Below, one piece after another: positions 23,096-27,775 of a stretch of DNA of 27,775 nucleotides (the first letter of the stretch is position 1; each line of letters opens with the position of its first letter). Under the pieces are notes generated by a model. It was not told where the DNA came from, made no database searches, and worked only from the letters and a program-made list of their open reading frames with translations. This stretch comes from Oscillospiraceae bacterium (GTDB lineage: Bacteria > Bacillota_A > Clostridia > Oscillospirales > Oscillospiraceae), in the NCBI GenBank assembly GCA_017381835.1, contig JAFOBK010000268.1, positions 1 to 27,775 on the forward strand, written 5' to 3'. The translations under genes were made by a program, and so were the position numbers.

Positions 23096-23967
23096 TGGCT
23101 AAAAAATCTGAAGGCGGCATGAGAGCAAAACGCCTCACTACCGATATTGTGATTTATATCCTCCTTGCCGCTATGTGTGTGATTTGGCTGCTGCCCTTCT
23201 TTTGGGTTATTATGCAGTCCTTCCGTGACGGCATTGGCCAGTACATCTCCACCTTCCTTCCTAAGGCTTACACCCTGAACAACTATAAGGCATTGTTCAC
23301 GGACTTTAGCGTCATCAACTTCCCCAGAATGTTCCTGAACACCTTCTTTGTGGCAACTTGTTCCTGCATTATCTCCACTTTCTTCGTGCTGGGCGTTTCC
23401 TACTCCCTGTCTCGTGTTAAGTGGAAGATGCGTAAGCCCTACATGAACATGGGTATGGTTATCACCCTGTTCCCCGGCTTTATGTCCATGGTTGCTGTTT
23501 ACTTCATTCTGAAGGCGCTGGGCATGACCGAGGGTGATAAGATTTATCTGTCCCTGATTATCTGCTACTCCTCCGGCGCCGGTGTTGGTTTCCATGTCAT
23601 GAAGGGTTACATGGACACCATTCCCAAGGCTCTGGACGAGGCTGCGATGATCGACGGTTGCACCCGTTGGCAGGTATTTACCAAGGTTACCCTGCCTCTG
23701 TGTAAGCCCATGATCGTTTACCAGGTCATCACTTCCTTCATGGGTCCCTGGATGGACTTCGTTTTTGCTAAGGTTATCGCCGGTGCAAAGAGCCAGTACT
23801 GGACTGTTTCCATCGGTCTGTTCAATATGCTGGAGAAGGAATATGTGGAAGTTTGGTTCGTCCGCTTCTGCGCAGGCGCTGTCCTGGTCTCTATCCCCAT
23901 CGCTATCCTGTATCTGCTGACTCAGAAGATGTATCAGGAAGCAATGAGCGGCGCTGTCAAGGGTTAA
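23095..23967 (+). CDS. malG: Maltodextrin ABC transporter permease, MalG type
   Basis: The start overlaps the malF stop as TAATG. The 290-residue protein has about six predicted membrane helices and the EAA loop EAAMIDGCTRW (from Glu182) with VTLPLCKP, typical of MalG/binding-protein-dependent permeases. It forms the membrane channel with MalF. The amylase lipoprotein gene follows 6 bases after the stop. Confidence 0.93.
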   Translation: MAKKSEGGMRAKRLTTDIVIYILLAAMCVIWLLPFFWVIMQSFRDGIGQYISTFLPKAYTLNNYKALFTDFSVINFPRMFLNTFFVATCSCIISTFFVLGVSYSLSRVKWKMRKPYMNMGMVITLFPGFMSMVAVYFILKALGMTEGDKIYLSLIICYSSGAGVGFHVMKGYMDTIPKALDEAAMIDGCTRWQVFTKVTLPLCKPMIVYQVITSFMGPWMDFVFAKVIAGAKSQYWTVSIGLFNMLEKEYVEVWFVRFCAGAVLVSIPIAILYLLTQKMYQEAMSGAVKG

Positions 23968-23973
23968 TTGCTT

Positions 23974-25668
23974 ATGAAGCGTATGACACGAATTATGTGT
24001 CTGCTGCTTGCCCTCCTGCTTTTGGTCGGATGTGCCCCTGCAGGGGCCAATACGGAACCTACAGCCGCCCCCGAAGATTCGGGGGCGGTTTTGGCAACCG
24101 AGGAAACAACACCGACTGAACCTCAGGAAGCGGTCAAGACAAAGCAGGCTATTGAAAAAATCAAGCAGTTGGGTGAAAGCCCCGACGATAATTATCGCAC
24201 CTTCTATGAGATCTTCGTCTATTCCTTCTGCGACTCCGATGGAGATGGAATCGGCGATCTGCAGGGTGTGATTTCCAAACTGGACTACCTGCAGGAACTG
24301 GGTATCAACGGCATTTGGTTTATGCCGATCCATCCCAGTACCTCTTATCATAAGTATAATGTGTCCGATTATTATGCTATCGACCCCCAGTACGGTACCA
24401 TGGAGGATTTCGAACAGCTGCTGGCAGAGTGCCATGCCCGGGATATCCATGTAATCATCGATCTGGTGGTAAACCATACCGGCTCTGAACATGCATGGTT
24501 TAAGGAAGCGGTTTCTTATTTGCAGAACCTGCCGGAGGGAGCAGAACCCGATCCGCAGGAATGCAAGTACCTGGACTATTACTTCTTCTCTAAGGAAGAG
24601 GGAAAAGGCTCCCGCCCTGTGAACGGTACGGACTGGTACTATGAGGGTATGTTTGATTTCACAATGCCCGATATCAATCTGGGCAGTGAAGCTACCCGGG
24701 AAGAGATTAAGAACATTATGCAGTTCTGGATCGAAAAAGGTGTAGATGGCTTCCGCTTGGATGCGGCCAAGGAGTTCTACTCCGGCTCCGTTTCAAAGAA
24801 TGTGGAGGTTCTCAGCTGGATCCAGGAGACTGCCACTGCTCTGAAACCCGACTGTTATCTCGTAGCCGAGGTTTGGGAGAACTTTAATCAGATCGCTGCT
24901 TACTATGAAAGCGGCATTACCAGCATTTTTAACTTTGCTTTTGGCAATTCTGATGGTAAAATAGCAAAGGTGATCCAGGGTGCCGGCAACGAATCCGTGG
25001 TTACTACCTACGCAACTGCCCTGGAGAAGGCAGATACTGCCTACCGTGCTAAGAATCCTGACTACATCGATGCGCCCTTCCTCAGTAATCACGATGTGGG
25101 CCGTATTGCCGGCTTTGCTGGCCGTGATGAGAATAAGATGAAAATGGCGGCAGCTATGAATTTGTTCATGGGCGGCAGCGCGTTTGTTTATTACGGTGAG
25201 GAGATCGGCATGCCCGGTTCCGGCAATGACCCCTCCAAACGGGCCCCCTTCTATTGGAATGCAGCCCGGGATAACGGTACCACAAATCCGCCTCCCGAGT
25301 GCGAACTGCCTGCGGAATACGAACTGGGCAGTTTGGAAGAACAAAGAGGGGACGATGGTTCCATCTATAATTACTATCGTCAGGCTATTGCCATTCGAAA
25401 CAGCTTGCCGCAGATTGCCCGGGGAATTCCCACTGCAGAAACGGCTTTGAACACCGGTTGCGTATCCGCCTGCCGGAGAACCTGGGGCGAGGAAAGCTGC
25501 TTGATTCTTATGAATATCAGTAATGAGGATGCAAAAGTAGATCTGTCTGCCTACGAAGATTGGAATTTGGCTGCATCTTTGTCTGCGGAGGGCAGCAAAA
25601 TCAAGATGAAAGGCAGCAGCCTGCAATTGCCTGCCTGGGGTGTGGCAATTCTGACACCTGCAGCATAA
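23974..25668 (+). CDS. Surface alpha-amylase lipoprotein (GH13)
   Basis: The ATG at 23974 is preferred over the in-frame TTG at 23968 because AAGGG then has a 10-base spacing and the signal peptide starts KRMTRI. The 564-residue protein has lipobox LVGC (Cys20), a Pro/Thr/Glu-rich tether (about 21-60) and a GH13 barrel: FYEIFVYSFCDSDGDGIGDL (calcium-type loop), DLVVNH, nucleophile Asp263 in GFRLDAAKEF, acid/base Glu299 in VAEVWEN and Asp374 in SNHDVGR. It should hydrolyse alpha-1,4 bonds of starch or maltodextrins at the cell surface and feed MalE. An intrinsic-terminator-like hairpin lies inside its tether-coding region. Confidence 0.9.
   Translation: MKRMTRIMCLLLALLLLVGCAPAGANTEPTAAPEDSGAVLATEETTPTEPQEAVKTKQAIEKIKQLGESPDDNYRTFYEIFVYSFCDSDGDGIGDLQGVISKLDYLQELGINGIWFMPIHPSTSYHKYNVSDYYAIDPQYGTMEDFEQLLAECHARDIHVIIDLVVNHTGSEHAWFKEAVSYLQNLPEGAEPDPQECKYLDYYFFSKEEGKGSRPVNGTDWYYEGMFDFTMPDINLGSEATREEIKNIMQFWIEKGVDGFRLDAAKEFYSGSVSKNVEVLSWIQETATALKPDCYLVAEVWENFNQIAAYYESGITSIFNFAFGNSDGKIAKVIQGAGNESVVTTYATALEKADTAYRAKNPDYIDAPFLSNHDVGRIAGFAGRDENKMKMAAAMNLFMGGSAFVYYGEEIGMPGSGNDPSKRAPFYWNAARDNGTTNPPPECELPAEYELGSLEEQRGDDGSIYNYYRQAIAIRNSLPQIARGIPTAETALNTGCVSACRRTWGEESCLILMNISNEDAKVDLSAYEDWNLAASLSAEGSKIKMKGSSLQLPAWGVAILTPAA
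24064..24092 (+). terminator. Terminator-like hairpin inside the amylase coding sequence
   Basis: CCGCCCCCGAA (24065-24075) and TTCGGGGGCGG (24078-24088) form an 11-bp GC-rich perfect stem followed directly by TTTT (24089-24092). It lies at codons 31-40, in the low-complexity tether just after the lipobox. Structurally it equals an intrinsic terminator; translating ribosomes would normally keep it open, so it could act as a polarity switch. Confidence 0.6.
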
Positions 25669-25680
25669 AGGAGAAATACT

Positions 25681-26448
25681 ATGGAGAGATTGGGAAATAC
25701 CAGACCTACCAGCGGTCTGCATGCCGGCAGCCTTCGTGCATGGGGCATGCTATTTGCGATTGCCGGTATTATCAGCCGCGGTATTTTGCAGAATAAGATG
25801 CTGGGTGTTGGCTCGCTTGGTCCGGAAGAACTCAAGGCACTGATGGACAACTCGGATACTGCCATGATCATTGCAACAATTGCGCTGGTTTTGCAGGCGA
25901 TGGAAACTGTGGCTGTACCTATTTTTGTATTCCTGCTGGCTGAGGGTTTTCGGCATACCTCGGATTGGAAAAAGTATTTTGTCCGCGTAGCAGGTTTGGC
26001 TGTGCTTACGGAGATTCCCTTTGACCTGGCCGTCAACGGCAAGGTACTGGAATTCACTTCTCAGAATCCCGTGATCGGCCTGGTGCTTTGCATGGCACTG
26101 CTGTATTTCTTCCGCCGATTTGAAGGCAAGAAATTGATCTGCGTTGTTATGGCCTTGGCTGGCCTGGTGTGGGCACTGATGCTGCGGGTGGATCATGGTA
26201 TTCCTATGATCCTGATGATTTGCGTGATTCATCTGTTCCGCAATAAGCGGATGTTCATGGGCTTTTCCGGTATGGCCGTGGCAGCAATCTGCTCTGCCAG
26301 CTCTATCTTCTACCTGCTGGCCCCCATGGGATTCCTGGCCATCCATTTCTATAATGGCGAGAAGGGAAATTCCAGCCGTCTGGTGAATTATCTGTTCTAT
26401 CCGGTAACTTTGCTGGCAATTGGCATTATCGCAAGATTTGTATTTTAA
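25681..26448 (+). CDS. TraX-family integral membrane protein
   Basis: ATG at 25681 is 12 bases after the amylase stop, with AAAGGAG. The 255-residue protein has about seven hydrophobic segments and TraX-family landmarks: an early LRAWGMLFAIAGIISRG helix, VPIFVFLLAEGFRHTSDWKKY, LTEIPFDLAVNGK and the C-terminal NYLFYPVTLLAIG. TraX of conjugative plasmids acetylates the N-terminus of F pilin; chromosomal relatives in gut Firmicutes have no known substrate. Its place at the end of the mal operon suggests co-expression, not a proven role in glucan use. Confidence 0.8.
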   Translation: MERLGNTRPTSGLHAGSLRAWGMLFAIAGIISRGILQNKMLGVGSLGPEELKALMDNSDTAMIIATIALVLQAMETVAVPIFVFLLAEGFRHTSDWKKYFVRVAGLAVLTEIPFDLAVNGKVLEFTSQNPVIGLVLCMALLYFFRRFEGKKLICVVMALAGLVWALMLRVDHGIPMILMICVIHLFRNKRMFMGFSGMAVAAICSASSIFYLLAPMGFLAIHFYNGEKGNSSRLVNYLFYPVTLLAIGIIARFVF

Positions 26449-26451
26449 GTT

Positions 26452-26485
26452 AAAAAAGCTCCGGTTGTAAAACCGGAGCTTTTTT
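26452..26485. terminator. Bidirectional terminator between the TraX and HAD genes
   Basis: AGCTCCGGTT and AACCGGAGCT form a 10-bp perfect stem around GTAA, flanked by A-runs on the left and T-runs on the right, so it can stop transcription from both sides. Confidence 0.92.
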
Positions 26486-26504
26486 ATTGCCATATAGTAT
26501 AATA

Positions 26505-27239
26505 TTATATGAGTTTACATAAAACTTTTGTGATTGCCTTCCAATCGTCACCTTCGAACTCCATGGGATTGGCGGGGTCAGCAGGAGCCTGCTCAGGAGG
26601 CGTTAGTTCCGTGTGCATATAGAAGCTATCAAGACCTGCGGCTTTAGCACCGGCGATATCAGTATCCCGGTCATTGCCAATCATAAGGCAATTCGCTGGA
26701 TCCAGCTGGTGCTCTTCCAGCAAAGCCCGGAAAAACCGGACATCGGGCTTCCGATAACCAAACCGGGAAGAAATATAGATACCGTCAAATACATCAGTTA
26801 ATTTAAGATGATTTAGTTCATATACAGTAAACATCTCCTGAGCATTGCTCAGCAGCCAAAGCCGACATCCTTTTTGCCGCAGAAGCTGCAGGGATTCCAA
26901 AACATGGGGATAGAGCCGGATATACTCTGTGCTGCAGATCCGGAACAGCTGCGCAGCCTGCACACCCAAAAGATCCGCTTTGTCGCAAATTCCCTTGGCG
27001 CAGAATAGATCAGCCATGACTTCATGGAAGGGGATATCCGGGAAGCATTCATAGCTTTGACCGGCAACGGCCTTACGGCAGCGAATCTCTGCCTCAAAGG
27101 CATTCTTTAGCTCGTCCGCTGTGTAATGAGCACCGTAATAGCCGAAATATAGCGCTGTCTTTTCCCATACTTCCCGGGTCTCCTCGGTGTGAATATCCAC
27201 CAATGTGCCGTAGAGGTCAAATATTAAATCAGTATACAT
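26505..27239 (-). CDS. HAD-superfamily hydrolase with DxY first motif
   Basis: The ATG at 27239 is chosen: GGTGATC (27250-27243 region), a match to the extended anti-SD, lies just upstream. A longer TTG-started version would begin inside the malK terminator stem. The 244-residue protein has HAD motifs: FDLYGTLVD (nucleophile Asp8, but Tyr10 where phosphatases have Asp), SNAQ (motif II), Lys in GYRKPD (motif III) and GNDRDTDIAGAKAAG (motif IV). The C1-type cap lies between. DxY is typical of haloacid-dehalogenase-like members, so phosphatase activity is not assured. It is downstream of malK, separated from it by a terminator. Confidence 0.85.
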   Translation of the reverse strand: MYTDLIFDLYGTLVDIHTEETREVWEKTALYFGYYGAHYTADELKNAFEAEIRCRKAVAGQSYECFPDIPFHEVMADLFCAKGICDKADLLGVQAAQLFRICSTEYIRLYPHVLESLQLLRQKGCRLWLLSNAQEMFTVYELNHLKLTDVFDGIYISSRFGYRKPDVRFFRALLEEHQLDPANCLMIGNDRDTDIAGAKAAGLDSFYMHTELTPPEQAPADPANPMEFEGDDWKAITKVLCKLI

Positions 27240-27250
27240 AGGATCACCCA

Positions 27251-27283
27251 AAAGAAAAGGCGCAGGCAAATTGCCTGCGCCTT
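27251..27283 (-). terminator. Intrinsic terminator after malK (minus strand)
   Basis: On the minus strand AAGGCGCAGGCAA and TTGCCTGCGCCTT (27283-27271 and 27269-27257) form a long perfect stem, followed by TTTTCTTTT. The ribosome site and ATG of the HAD gene start directly after this T-run, and no separate promoter for it is visible. Confidence 0.85.
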
Positions 27284-27296
27284 ATGATGTAAGGAA

Positions 27297-27775
27297 TTAA
27301 GCCTCCAGGTTGACGCCGGTCTCCTTGTTGAAGACATGGCAGACATGGCCTGCGAAGTTGAAGGTAACGGGGTTGCCGTTTGCCAGAGCAGCGACTTCTG
27401 CACCGGTCATGTTCATGGTGGAAACGACCATAACAACATCCTGACCCAGAGCGGAAACGTGCAGGTGGACGGAGGAACCCATCATTTCGGAAACGTCGAC
27501 CTTGCCGTTGATGCCGGTAGTGCCCAGCTCGATATGCTCGGGACGGACACCCAGAACGATATCCTGAGGCTCGACATTGTTAGCAGCCAGCTTAGCCTGC
27601 TTCTCATCAGACAGCTCAACAGTAATGCCGCCAACTTCAACAGCGTACTTGCCGTTAGCCTTAACGAGCTTAGCATCGTTGAAGAAGTTCATCTGAGGAG
27701 TGCCGATGAAGCCTGCTACGAACAGGTTGTAGGGATGGTTGAACACTTCCTGAGGAGTGCCGACCTGCTGTACGA
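27297..27775 (-). CDS. malK: MalK/MsmX-type ABC transporter ATPase, C-terminal part (partial at window edge)
   Basis: The frame is open to the last base, so the nucleotide-binding domain lies beyond the window. The visible end starts VQQVGTPQEVFNHPYNLFVAGFIG, spelled here in two parts: VQQVGTPQEVFNHP then YNLFVAGFIG, the invariant join between ATPase and regulatory domains of MalK/UgpC/MsmX. PQMNFF, a TOBE-type beta domain with VLGVRPEHIELG, and VSEMMGSSVHLHV follow. It would energise MalFG and possibly other sugar importers. It is convergent with the mal operon rather than part of it, which fits the shared, multi-transporter ATPases of Firmicutes. Confidence 0.9.
   Translation of the reverse strand, partial: VQQVGTPQEVFNHPYNLFVAGFIGTPQMNFFNDAKLVKANGKYAVEVGGITVELSDEKQAKLAANNVEPQDIVLGVRPEHIELGTTGINGKVDVSEMMGSSVHLHVSALGQDVVMVVSTMNMTGAEVAALANGNPVTFNFAGHVCHVFNKETGVNLEA

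Noticed and set aside
23068..24492. Minus-strand open frame of 474 codons across malG and the amylase start
   Set aside because: Rich in His, Gln and Asn with no domain; antisense of two well-supported genes.
27240..27269. Longer HAD protein starting at TTG 27269
   Set aside because: The extra codons are the right arm and T-run of the malK terminator; the ATG at 27239 has a matching ribosome site and the normal HAD N-terminus.

Overview
The window looks like a chromosomal piece of a gut-type low-GC-phylum Clostridia genome, most likely Oscillospiraceae/Ruminococcaceae. This rests on a giant surface protein with CxxC modules and C-terminal QWY-type Ig-like repeats, strong Shine-Dalgarno sites, GTG/TTG starts, and MalEFG/GH13/GH77 genes typical of starch-using gut Firmicutes. 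The taxonomic call is inference; no rRNA or other marker is present. I see no tRNA, rRNA, CRISPR array, transposon or phage gene.

Left part (1-11447). A large transglutaminase-like surface protein, truncated at its 5' end by the window edge, ends at a clear terminator. Next, from an extended -10 promoter, comes a two-gene unit: an N-acetylhexosamine-1-kinase-like kinase fused behind a four-helix membrane domain of the WbpM/CapD type, and a stand-alone GlmU-like nucleotidyltransferase. Together they could turn a free (amino)sugar into a nucleotide sugar. A second unit follows: an HD-domain (YfbR/HDDC2-like) nucleotidase, a 641-residue protein joining a possible ParB-like N-terminal region to a BMP/PnrA-like ligand-binding domain without a signal peptide, and, overlapping it by 4 nt, a small metallophosphoesterase with an altered first metal motif. 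This unit has a nucleoside/nucleotide theme and is the best candidate here for an undescribed system.

Middle and right part (11478-26485) is an alpha-glucan island. It holds type I pullulanase, a divergent LacI-family regulator (minus strand), GH133 glycogen-debranching enzyme, GH13 alpha-1,6-glucosidase, MalQ, then the MalE lipoprotein, MalF, MalG, a surface GH13 alpha-amylase lipoprotein and a TraX-family membrane protein. Logic: the lipoprotein amylase cuts starch outside, MalEFG imports linear and branched maltodextrins, and pullulanase, GDE, alpha-1,6-glucosidase and MalQ process them in the cytoplasm. The ATPase is not between the permease genes; a MalK-type ATPase lies at the right edge on the minus strand, followed by a HAD hydrolase.

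Regulation visible in sequence: the GDE and malE promoters are nearly the same (TTGACG / TATACT). The lacI-GDE gap and the malE leader share an exact 15-mer (AAAGTTTCGTAAAAT) and an exact 12-mer (CTGCGGAAAAGT) in the same order, which points to one regulator. The malE leader also holds several tandem perfect hairpins. A GC-rich hairpin separates malE from malF, and a terminator-like hairpin with a T-run lies inside the start of the amylase coding sequence. These could set the ratio binding protein > permease > amylase.
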